From contig JAFAGA010000053.1 of NCBI GenBank assembly GCA_023423045.1, forward strand, positions 1 through 64,000: a DNA stretch of 64,000 nt, read 5' to 3'. A model generated the notes under the pieces. It had not been told where the DNA came from and did not search any database. It worked only from the letters and a program-made list of their open reading frames with translations. Source of the DNA: Bacillota bacterium (GTDB lineage: Bacteria > Bacillota > Clostridia > Lachnospirales > Lachnospiraceae). The stretch's first letter is position 1; the number at the start of each line of letters is the position of its first letter. This document shows, in pieces, positions 8,521 to 15,673 of this stretch. The translations under genes and the position numbers were made by a program.

Positions 8521-8577
8521 ATTCATCTATCTGTCTTATTCATTAACACTTAGGCAGCCTCTTTTACAAAGGCCCGC

Positions 8578-8766
8578 CTACATCTGAACCGGCATGATGA
8601 TTGCTGCTGCAATATATGCCAAAATCCCAACACCCGCAGCCAAACTGATCGCTACCCATAATAACCTGACAATGGTAGGATCAATATTGATATATTCTGC
8701 AACTCCTCCGCATACTCCGCAAATCATTTTGTTGTTGTTGGATCTGTATAATCTTTTCTGCTCCAT
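8578..8766 (-). CDS. PspC-domain membrane protein
   Basis: A 62-residue protein that is essentially one PspC domain: a basic N-terminus (MEQKRLYRSNNNK), the typical MICGVCGGVAEYINIDPTIV core, then a hydrophobic segment (LLWVAISLAAGVGILAYIAAAIIM) expected to lie in the membrane. PspC proteins act in envelope stress responses in other bacteria. Here it follows padR, DUF1700 and DUF4097 genes on the same strand, a gene group common in Firmicutes. A 37-bp gap separates it from the DUF4097 gene, and GGAGGGTTATTTT precedes the start. Confidence 0.93.
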   Translation of the reverse strand: MEQKRLYRSNNNKMICGVCGGVAEYINIDPTIVRLLWVAISLAAGVGILAYIAAAIIMPVQM

Positions 8767-8803
8767 AAAATAACCCTCCTTATATTTTCATCATATCTTA
8801 TTT

Positions 8804-9649
8804 TTAATTAAAATCAACAGAAATATTTCCGATTTCACAATTTAAGAAAAATTCATTTTTCGCAGTACCACGGTTAATTATTTTATTCGAGATATTATGA
8901 TAGCTCCTGTTATCAATGGATACGTTTCCTATGTTTGCCTCTATCTCATAGGAATAATCCTCCTCCTCGCCATCGAGCCATAAATCCACACTGCCCACAT
9001 TACATACGATCTTATTGTCTCCTGTTATGCTTCCCTGTATGGAGACTTCTCCAACTCCGCAGTCCACGGTAATATTTTTCACAATTGACTGCTCCAGCTT
9101 TATCTGTCCGGCTCCGACAACATAGCTGGATTCATCTGATATCTCCAGCTGGCGGACGGTCAGTCTGCCTGCTGATACATTAAACTCTCCTGTTGCCGCA
9201 CGGATTATATCCACTTTCACATCGCCGGCGCTCACCTTCAGAGTAATATCCTCTGCGGTAAAACCTTCCGGAACAGTGATGGTAATCTCCGGCGCCAGAT
9301 TGCTCCTCCAGTGGAACAGGTTTCCTGTGGAGATGGGAATGCCGAACACATTAACATACCGTCCTGCATCTTCCCGGATAATCCAGGTTCCATCCGTGAC
9401 ACGGGATTCCATACTGTCCTTTGGCAGCCGCTTTGCGTCAACAGAAAAAGTATCCCCTTCGACAATTCGAACACTGCCGAAACCTATTTCAATATCAAGT
9501 GATTTCACATTCTCATAGCTTTCCGCATAAGAATAGGTAGGAATATCCTCGATCGATGCCCCGGATGCTGTGGCAATCACTAGAATTGCCGCTCCGATAC
9601 CGATCGCAACAAAGGCTATACCCAGCCAAACCTTGGTAAACATCCTCAT
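8804..9649 (-). CDS. DUF4097-type putative adhesin
   Basis: A 281-residue protein with one N-terminal membrane anchor (VWLGIAFVAIGIGAAILVIATAS) followed by repeating beta-strand stretches such as ITLKVSAGDVKVDII and ITVDCGVGEVSIQGSI, characteristic of the DUF4097/DUF4098 beta-helix fold. It probably sits outside the membrane. Its function is unknown. The start ATG overlaps the stop of the upstream DUF1700 gene by 4 bp (ATGA), a sign of translational coupling. Confidence 0.85.
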   Translation of the reverse strand: MRMFTKVWLGIAFVAIGIGAAILVIATASGASIEDIPTYSYAESYENVKSLDIEIGFGSVRIVEGDTFSVDAKRLPKDSMESRVTDGTWIIREDAGRYVNVFGIPISTGNLFHWRSNLAPEITITVPEGFTAEDITLKVSAGDVKVDIIRAATGEFNVSAGRLTVRQLEISDESSYVVGAGQIKLEQSIVKNITVDCGVGEVSIQGSITGDNKIVCNVGSVDLWLDGEEEDYSYEIEANIGNVSIDNRSYHNISNKIINRGTAKNEFFLNCEIGNISVDFN

Positions 9650-10443
9650 GCCATCACACTCCTATTCTTAAAAGGCATTCTGCAAAGATTAACAAAGCCT
9701 CTAATGATTGCCGGCAGCAGCGTCCTGCATAAGCTGATGCACGCCATGGTCAGCAGCATACCGATCCCGAACACCACCAAACCTGCTCCGACAAAAGCCA
9801 AGCCAATTAACGGAACACTCATCTGAACTAACCCCGCCGCCACCAAAGCCACTCCGGCACAAATCAGTCCGACTCCTGCCGCACCAAAGCCGAAAATCAA
9901 ACTGATCACAACGGCCACGACAGAGATTGCAATACCAAGGATGGTAAATAACAGGGGGATCCCCACCGGTATCGCAAAGATACCCAGAAGAAGGAGCAGG
10001 AAAAGGTTCGTGCTTCTGCTGCGCGTATCCTGCCTGTTCTGATATCCTGAAGTATCTTCTTCCCGGCCGGTATCCCCGCTATAATAGCTGTGATAACGGG
10101 CTTCTCGTGTTCCGTCCGTTTCTTCCCCGCTCTCCCGACTGCCCGAGGCAGTCTGGCTGATGTCTGCGAGCTCGTATTGATTCTCCCGGCTCAGGTCATC
10201 CTGATAGCCGTTTTCTGTAAAATATCCCCTGGCACCGCGCTCCGCATTGTTTAAGTCAAGATCCGCCTTTATTATATCAGCCACCTGCTTCGGCGAGCCC
10301 AATTCTGCTATAATTCCGTCCTCCTGCTCTTCCCCTGCATCTTCAAAATAGCCATTATAATACTTGAGTGCTTCCTCTCTTTCTTCCAAAGGGATATCCA
10401 ACAATAAGCTTTCGAGTTCTTTCATGAATTCTAGCTTCGTCAT
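9646..10443 (-). CDS. DUF1700-family membrane protein
   Basis: 265 residues. The N-terminus MTKLEFMKELESLLLDIPLE with a following YYNGYFEDAGEE is the DUF1700 signature. A charged Ser/Glu/Arg-rich linker (about 80-145) follows, then several hydrophobic segments (LFLLLLLGIFAIPVGIPLLF onward) suggesting four transmembrane helices. Such proteins are commonly encoded directly after PadR regulators, as here, where padR stops exactly one base before this ATG. The biochemical role is not established. Confidence 0.9.
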   Translation of the reverse strand: MTKLEFMKELESLLLDIPLEEREEALKYYNGYFEDAGEEQEDGIIAELGSPKQVADIIKADLDLNNAERGARGYFTENGYQDDLSRENQYELADISQTASGSRESGEETDGTREARYHSYYSGDTGREEDTSGYQNRQDTRSRSTNLFLLLLLGIFAIPVGIPLLFTILGIAISVVAVVISLIFGFGAAGVGLICAGVALVAAGLVQMSVPLIGLAFVGAGLVVFGIGMLLTMACISLCRTLLPAIIRGFVNLCRMPFKNRSVMA

Positions 10444-10761
10444 CTATTTCACTCCTTCAAATATAATATTAATTTTCTTATAATAAGACTCCCACTCGTC
10501 TTTATAAAACTTAAGCTGAACCATTCCCTTGTCAGTAATCTTATAATACCTTCGATTTCTTCCCGCGAACTCCTGATCATACGCCTCCAGGCAGTCCTCC
10601 TTCTGGAGTCTTCTCAGCACAGGATACAGAGTGGATTCGGATACCTCAATCGCCTGCCTTACATCCTGTGTTATCTTGTATCCATAGGTTCCCTCCGGTT
10701 CCTGTTTGATAGCTGCAAGCACAATCGCATCAAGAAGCGCTGAACCGGTATTGAATACCAT
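10444..10761 (-). CDS. PadR-family transcriptional regulator
   Basis: A 105-residue winged-helix repressor: LDAIVLAAIKQEPEGTYGYKITQDVRQ, then SESTLYPVLRRLQKEDCLEA and GRNRRYYKITDKG, the normal PadR core with a short C-terminal dimerisation helix. ATG 10761 is preferred because AAGGGAG lies about 9 nt upstream; a TTG at 10779 is the longer alternative. It leads the padR-DUF1700-DUF4097-PspC group and probably represses its own promoter, where a palindrome overlaps the -10 region. Confidence 0.94.
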   Translation of the reverse strand: MVFNTGSALLDAIVLAAIKQEPEGTYGYKITQDVRQAIEVSESTLYPVLRRLQKEDCLEAYDQEFAGRNRRYYKITDKGMVQLKFYKDEWESYYKKINIIFEGVK

Positions 10762-10811
10762 AGTCTCAACTCCCTTCAAAGTATTCTATCAAAAACAATA
10801 TTATTTAATTA

Positions 10812-10845
10812 ACAATACTATACATTGTATAATATTATATGTCAA
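10812..10845 (-). promoter_or_regulatory. padR promoter with an overlapping operator-like palindrome
   Basis: On the minus strand TTGACA (10840-10845) and TATAGT (10817-10822) are 17 bp apart, a near-consensus sigma-A promoter. ACAAT/ATTGT arms (10812-10816 and 10824-10828) surround the -10 box, and the 12-bp perfect palindrome TATAATATTATA (10828-10839) fills most of the spacer. Autoregulation by PadR is inferred from this overlap. The rest of the 10762-11122 gap is AT-rich, with an inverted repeat at 11042-11065. Confidence 0.7.
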
Positions 10846-11041
10846 TATATAATTTAGGTTTTTACATTCTATTCTTTTCCGCAAAACAATATTAAAAAAT
10901 TGCCCCAACCCAATATACTTATTTATAACGCGGAAATCGACGGAACTTCTTCAATTATTTGTTACAGTTCTTCTGCAAATGCTGTAATAATTCCTCAAAC
11001 TATCATTGCTATCCAGGCCAGGGTATATTATAATATAAATT

Positions 11042-11065
11042 ATACTAATTCTATATGATTAGTAT
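11042..11065. promoter_or_regulatory. Inverted repeat upstream of larE
   Basis: ATACTAAT (11042-11049) and ATTAGTAT (11058-11065) form a perfect 8-bp inverted repeat with an 8-bp spacer, about 58 bp before the larE start. The size and position suit a dimeric regulator. The regulator is unknown. Confidence 0.4.
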
Positions 11066-11122
11066 GGTTGCATGCTATCATTTCGATAGAGATTAAACAA
11101 AAAAGGATGGTTTATATTAGAA

Positions 11123-11965
11123 ATGGAACATCGATTAATACAGAAATATGAAGCCTTAAAAGAATATTTGAGAAAACAGGAAAGTGCTGCGGTTGCCTTC
11201 TCCGGAGGCGTTGATTCCACCTTCCTTCTGAAAGCGGCGCAGGAGGCTCTTGGCGATAAGGTCATTGCAGTCACCGCAAGATCCTTAAGTTTCCCTCAGA
11301 GAGAACTTCGGGAAGCCACCGACTTTGCCGGACTGCATCAGATCAAGCATATCATTATTGATTCCGAGGAGCTTGATATTGAGGGCTTTGGCAATAATCC
11401 AAAAAACCGCTGCTATATCTGTAAGAATGAATTGTTTACCAAGATAAAAGAGGTTGCACACCAATACGGGTTGAACGCCGTACTGGAAGCCTCCAACAAT
11501 GACGATAATCACGACTACCGTCCGGGATTAATTGCAGTTAAGGAACTTGGAATACTAAGCCCCCTCCGGGAAACCGGCTTTACCAAGGAAGATATCCGGA
11601 TTGTATCCAGGGAACTGGAGCTTCCCACCTGGAATAAGCCCTCCTTCGCCTGCCTGTCCTCACGCTTCCCTTATGGTGAAAGCATCACTCCAGAGCGTCT
11701 GAAAATGATTGATTTGGCGGAACAATACCTGCTGGACCTGGGTATCTGGCAGGTACGAGTTCGCTTCCACAATAACCTGGCAAGGATTGAGGTGGATGAG
11801 GCGGGCTTCGCCACACTGATGAAACCTCAGACAAGAGAAGAGGTATACAAAGAATTCCGAAAAATAGGTTTTACTTATGTATCTCTCGATCTGAAAGAAT
11901 ACCGCACCGGCAGTATGAACGAGACCCTGACACCGCAGGAGCTGCAATTAGGTAAAAAGGGCTGA
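11123..11965 (+). CDS. larE: ATP-dependent sacrificial sulfur transferase LarE
   Basis: PP-loop protein of 280 residues. The pyrophosphatase loop FSGGVDST is at about residues 26-33, followed by NRCYICKNELF (96-106) and SFACLSSRFPYGESITPERL (174-193). Cys177 aligns with the Cys that donates its sulfur in Lactobacillus LarE, so this looks like the sacrificial type making the nickel-pincer nucleotide cofactor. No larA, larB or larC is seen nearby, so the gene is an orphan in this window. The start is less certain because AGGATGG lies 13 nt before ATG 11123. Confidence 0.9.
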   Translation: MEHRLIQKYEALKEYLRKQESAAVAFSGGVDSTFLLKAAQEALGDKVIAVTARSLSFPQRELREATDFAGLHQIKHIIIDSEELDIEGFGNNPKNRCYICKNELFTKIKEVAHQYGLNAVLEASNNDDNHDYRPGLIAVKELGILSPLRETGFTKEDIRIVSRELELPTWNKPSFACLSSRFPYGESITPERLKMIDLAEQYLLDLGIWQVRVRFHNNLARIEVDEAGFATLMKPQTREEVYKEFRKIGFTYVSLDLKEYRTGSMNETLTPQELQLGKKG

Positions 11966-12043
11966 TACATAAAGCTGAAGCCTTTCGTATTCCTCAAACC
12001 TCAGAAGCGTTATCGGAAAACGGAAGGCTCCGGCCCATCTTTA

Positions 12044-13456
12044 TTATATACCTGATCCTCTCGGCAGATACACCCGGAAGGTACTTCCCTTTCCAGGCTC
12101 GCTTTCTGCGGTCACTCCGCCGCCATGGGCCTGTACAATTGACTGTACAATCGCCAGACCGATGCCTGCCCCTCCTGTCATGCGGTTACGGGATTTATCC
12201 GCCCTGTAAAACCGCTCAAAGATATAGGGCAGCTCCTCCTTCGGAATCCCGATTCCGTTATCGGTGATAGTAAAACCTGCCGTGTCCTTACGCTCAAACA
12301 GCTCGAAGGTAATGCTGCAGCCTTCCCCTGAATATTTGATCGCATTGCTGAGAAGGTTAACAACCACCTGCTTTATGCGGCTATGATCTGCCATTAATTC
12401 CACATGCGGCCCTTGTATGCATATCTGAAGGCTATTGCCCGTAAGCTCCGCTTCAAAAGAAGCTGCCGTCTGCTCTATCACTGCTCTCAGATCGATTCTC
12501 TGTTTATCCAAATTTAAATTGTCTTTCTCCAACCTGGCAAGGCTATCCAAATCTCCTACCAGTTTACCGATACGCACTACTTCGTCATAGCAGCTCTGAA
12601 GCCGTTCCGGAGATGCTTCCCACAGCCCCTCCGTCATTGCTTCCAGATAGGATTGCAATATTGTAATCGGGGTGCGCAGTTCGTGAGCCACATCCTCTGT
12701 CAGCTGCTCCCGCAGCTTTTCCATTGTTTCCAGGGATTCTGCCAGATGATTAATGGATGTTATCAGCATGTGAAGCTCCCTGGTATCACTCTTCTCCTTC
12801 AGCCGGACCTCATACCTTCCTCCTGCAATCTGCTTGGCAGCTTCGACCGTTTTCAGAATTGGATGGCTGATTCGCTTCGACAGCAGGTGCCCTGCCAAAA
12901 GAGACACAAGTAAGGATATTACTCCCACACTGAGGAGTATGGTATTGAGGGAGCTTAGGAATTTGAACTCATTTTCGTTCAGGAAAAAGGGACCGAAATA
13001 GCTGATACTCACACTTCCCACCACCATACCTCCCTGCTCCAGGTCATAGCTCACAGAGGTGAATTCTCCATCCAACTGGGGGTATTGTATCCTCATGCGT
13101 TCCGATATCTCACCCATAATCTGATCGCAGAGCCTCATATCATGGGCCTGTGCATCCCATAGGATCCCCCCCTGCCGATCATATATCTTGATAATATATC
13201 CCTCATACAACGAAAACATGCCAATGGCATGGACATAATCCATATTCCACTGGCTGGTGAAGGAAGAATATTGCTGACTGATGCTTGAGGTTATAATGTG
13301 AGTCTTCAACTCCTGCTGCCTGCTGATATAATCCGTGAACTTCCGGTTGATCAATACATTTGCCAGAATACTGATGATCCCAATGCTGAGCAGGACAACC
13401 ATCAGAATCGCGGAGGATATATTAGATTTCAGGCTGAATAATGCTTTTCTCTTCAA
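12044..13456 (-). CDS. Membrane sensor histidine kinase
   Basis: About 470 residues: an N-terminal transmembrane helix (AILMVVLLSIGIISILANVLI), an extracellular sensor of about 130 residues, a second helix (TILLSVGVISLLVSLLAGHLL), a HAMP segment, the phosphoacceptor His in EDVAHELRTPITIL, and an ATPase domain with VNLLSNAIKYS, DNGIGIPKEEL and GGAGIGLAIV. A TTG start at 13456 is preferred: GGAGGAG sits 6 nt upstream and the response regulator stop is only one base away. It is encoded after a lipoprotein and its partner regulator, so the lipoprotein may be part of the signal or of the output. The ligand is unknown. Confidence 0.93.
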   Translation of the reverse strand: MKRKALFSLKSNISSAILMVVLLSIGIISILANVLINRKFTDYISRQQELKTHIITSSISQQYSSFTSQWNMDYVHAIGMFSLYEGYIIKIYDRQGGILWDAQAHDMRLCDQIMGEISERMRIQYPQLDGEFTSVSYDLEQGGMVVGSVSISYFGPFFLNENEFKFLSSLNTILLSVGVISLLVSLLAGHLLSKRISHPILKTVEAAKQIAGGRYEVRLKEKSDTRELHMLITSINHLAESLETMEKLREQLTEDVAHELRTPITILQSYLEAMTEGLWEASPERLQSCYDEVVRIGKLVGDLDSLARLEKDNLNLDKQRIDLRAVIEQTAASFEAELTGNSLQICIQGPHVELMADHSRIKQVVVNLLSNAIKYSGEGCSITFELFERKDTAGFTITDNGIGIPKEELPYIFERFYRADKSRNRMTGGAGIGLAIVQSIVQAHGGGVTAESEPGKGSTFRVYLPRGSGI

Positions 13457-13457
13457 T

Positions 13458-14159
13458 CTACTCTCCTCCAAACCGGTACCCCACACCGTGAACCGTTTTC
13501 ACATAGCAGGGATTTTTCGGATCCGCCTCAATCTTCTGTCTAAGATTCTTGATATGGCTGTCAATGGTCCGATCATAGCCCTCAAACTCCTCTCCAAAGG
13601 CAGAGGTGATCAGCTCTTCTCTGGTGAAAACCCGATTGGGATTCCTGGCCAGGGTGATCAGCAGCTTGTATTCATTGGGTGTCAGCCTGACCTCGTTTCC
13701 TGTCTTGGTGACACAGCGGCTGACAAAATCAATGGTCAGGTCCTCATTATGGAAGGATATCTTGGAATACATTTCGCTGAGATCCTCCGCAGACCTTCTA
13801 AGCACCGCTTCTATTCTGGCATATAACGATTTGAAGCTGAAGGGCTTCGTAATATAATCATCCGCTCCGATTCCCAGCCCCTGCAGTAAATCCGCCTCGC
13901 CGGACTTGGCCGTAAGCATGATCACCGGCACCTTGCTCTTTTTTCGCAGGGTCCGGCATACCTCTTCTCCCGACACTTCCGGGATCATCAAGTCCAGCAG
14001 CACCAGTCCAACGCTCTCCTGTTCAAAAATCTCCAGCGCAGTTCTGCCATTCCTGGCGGCAAGGACAGTAAAGCCCTTGCTTTCCAGAAAGGACTTTACT
14101 ACCTCCAGAATCTTTTCTTCATCTTCAACCACCAATATCTTCTTCACTAAGTGATCCAT
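13458..14159 (-). CDS. OmpR/PhoB-family response regulator
   Basis: About 233 residues: a receiver domain with KILVVEDEEK, phosphoacceptor Asp in LVLLDLMIPEVSGEE, Thr in VIMLTAKSG and Lys in ITKPFSF, then a winged-helix DNA-binding domain (LTPNEYKLLITLARNPNRVF and DRTIDSHIKNLRQKIE). ATG 14159 is chosen, with GGAGAG about 10 nt upstream; a TTG at 14162 would also fit. It follows the lipoprotein stop by a few bases and its own stop abuts the kinase start, so all three genes should form one transcript. Confidence 0.96.
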   Translation of the reverse strand: MDHLVKKILVVEDEEKILEVVKSFLESKGFTVLAARNGRTALEIFEQESVGLVLLDLMIPEVSGEEVCRTLRKKSKVPVIMLTAKSGEADLLQGLGIGADDYITKPFSFKSLYARIEAVLRRSAEDLSEMYSKISFHNEDLTIDFVSRCVTKTGNEVRLTPNEYKLLITLARNPNRVFTREELITSAFGEEFEGYDRTIDSHIKNLRQKIEADPKNPCYVKTVHGVGYRFGGE

Positions 14160-14165
14160 CAATTA

Positions 14166-14840
14166 TTAACTCTCCACATCGAAAGGTTTTAAGAATTTAT
14201 CCACCCGTACTTTTTCTCCGTTCGTATCTATGATTTCGATTTTGTCATAGAACCAGGTTTCCAAGGCATCCGGATCTACTCCCGCGTCCAGAAACGGTTG
14301 GGGATTTAACACGAATACAATATCTTTATCATTGGTTTTCATATTCTTGGCCCATTGAAACATATTGCCGTTTCCCAGATCTATTCCGAAATGGTCCAAT
14401 GAGGTATGATAGGCAATACTATTGCGGTAATGCTTCGCAAGCTTCTTATAGGAGTCAAGCGGCGACGCTTGCCCAAGATAAGTCAGCTTCTCATCTCCCA
14501 GGTCCGTGACAATAATGATTTTATTATCCGACACCATATCCGCCGGAAGTTTTGTCATATCCAGCCCTGCGTCAAGAAAGGGCCGGGCATCAAACTCAAG
14601 CATTGCATCGGCAGAGGTTTTGCTGAAATCTCTGCTCCACAGAAAGCGCGCTTCCCTATCCGGCGACTGTAAGGACCATCCGCCGAAGCTGTCATCCGCC
14701 GTTACTCTGGCCTGCATTGACTTCAGCATTGCCTCAAAGGAAGTACCCGATTCATCACCGGTTACATTCAGCTTACCACAAGCAATAAATCCTAACAAGC
14801 TCCCTGTCAGAAATATTATAAATATGAATTTTTTCCTCAT
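14166..14840 (-). CDS. Putative lipoprotein of unknown function, with a two-component system
   Basis: About 224 residues. MRKKFIFIIFLTGSLLGF ends in a lipobox (GFIAC), so a lipid-anchored exported protein is predicted. ATG 14840 has GGAGGAGG just upstream; the open frame extends further but without a ribosome site. The mature part contains two related blocks, RPFLDAGLDMTKLPADM and QPFLDAGVDPDALETWF, suggesting internal duplication of a fold I do not recognise. It is the first gene of the lipoprotein-regulator-kinase unit and might be an accessory sensor or a target of that system. Confidence 0.75.
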   Translation of the reverse strand: MRKKFIFIIFLTGSLLGFIACGKLNVTGDESGTSFEAMLKSMQARVTADDSFGGWSLQSPDREARFLWSRDFSKTSADAMLEFDARPFLDAGLDMTKLPADMVSDNKIIIVTDLGDEKLTYLGQASPLDSYKKLAKHYRNSIAYHTSLDHFGIDLGNGNMFQWAKNMKTNDKDIVFVLNPQPFLDAGVDPDALETWFYDKIEIIDTNGEKVRVDKFLKPFDVES

Positions 14841-15110
14841 ACCTGCCTCCTCCTTTTCACCTTCTCCTTTTATCCCTGTGCCATAAACCTTTTCGACAAA
14901 GAGTTCCGGGTTCTGCGGACCAGCGAGCGGAGGATCCATACTGCAGAAAGGCTCTGTGATTGAGCAGTAAATCGCTTCCTTCAAGCTTTGCTATTGTTTT
15001 TTAACTCTTTGCGAACAGGCTGTATAAGTCATTTCTCCAACACTGATTGTTATCCTGTTCATACTATTATTCTCAACCTTTCCTCTGTTTTTATCCCTGC
15101 CAATCCAGTA

Positions 15111-15626
15111 TCATTTATTCCAATTCTGAAAAATCACGGTTGCTTGTTCCAGAAAATTCTTTGATATTGTTATTGTTTCTTCATCAACTTTTTTATATTC
15201 TGATGTAATCGGCACCGGATTACATCCGCCTCTGGTAACTTCAACCTCATCCATTCCAAATCGGTTACCGCAGTTCTGACAAACCAATTGATCTCCTTCC
15301 TGCTCATAATAGCCTTTGCCGGAGCCAAAGCATACCTGGCAGGTATTAAACGCTGTCCGTACCGTTCCATCCGCAGCCTTTACCGCGATTACCTCCAAAT
15401 CCGTACCATTAATACTGGCAGGATAAAAGAGTGCGGTCTCCGTAACATCCTTTAGTGAAATGACAATATCATCATCCTTAACCGCAGAGATGCCGGAGGA
15501 TTTTGAGTTCTTTGAATTATCTGTTTTCCCTAACCAATCTGCCATATTGGAGGCAATGATAACAACTACGATTGCGGCTGCTGCCAGTACAATTATTTTC
15601 TTCAAATTAACGCTGCTCTTCTTCAT
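15111..15626 (-). CDS. DUF2318-domain membrane-anchored protein
   Basis: About 171 residues. An N-terminal transmembrane helix (IIVLAAAAIVVVIIASNMA) is followed by an exported domain with paired CxxC motifs: FNTCQVCFGSGKGYYEQEG and LVCQNCGNRFGMDEVEV, then RGGCNPVPI. This is the DUF2318 pattern, found near iron permease/transport genes and likely to bind metal or an Fe-S centre. ATG 15626 is used, with GGAAAGGA upstream. It ends the unit that begins with the HMA/TauE-SafE/cupredoxin fusion 47 bp upstream, so a shared metal-handling role is likely. Confidence 0.82.
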   Translation of the reverse strand: MKKSSVNLKKIIVLAAAAIVVVIIASNMADWLGKTDNSKNSKSSGISAVKDDDIVISLKDVTETALFYPASINGTDLEVIAVKAADGTVRTAFNTCQVCFGSGKGYYEQEGDQLVCQNCGNRFGMDEVEVTRGGCNPVPITSEYKKVDEETITISKNFLEQATVIFQNWNK

Positions 15627-15673
15627 TCTAATTTTCCTTTCCAAAATGTTATGATAACTTCACTGTATGGCTT

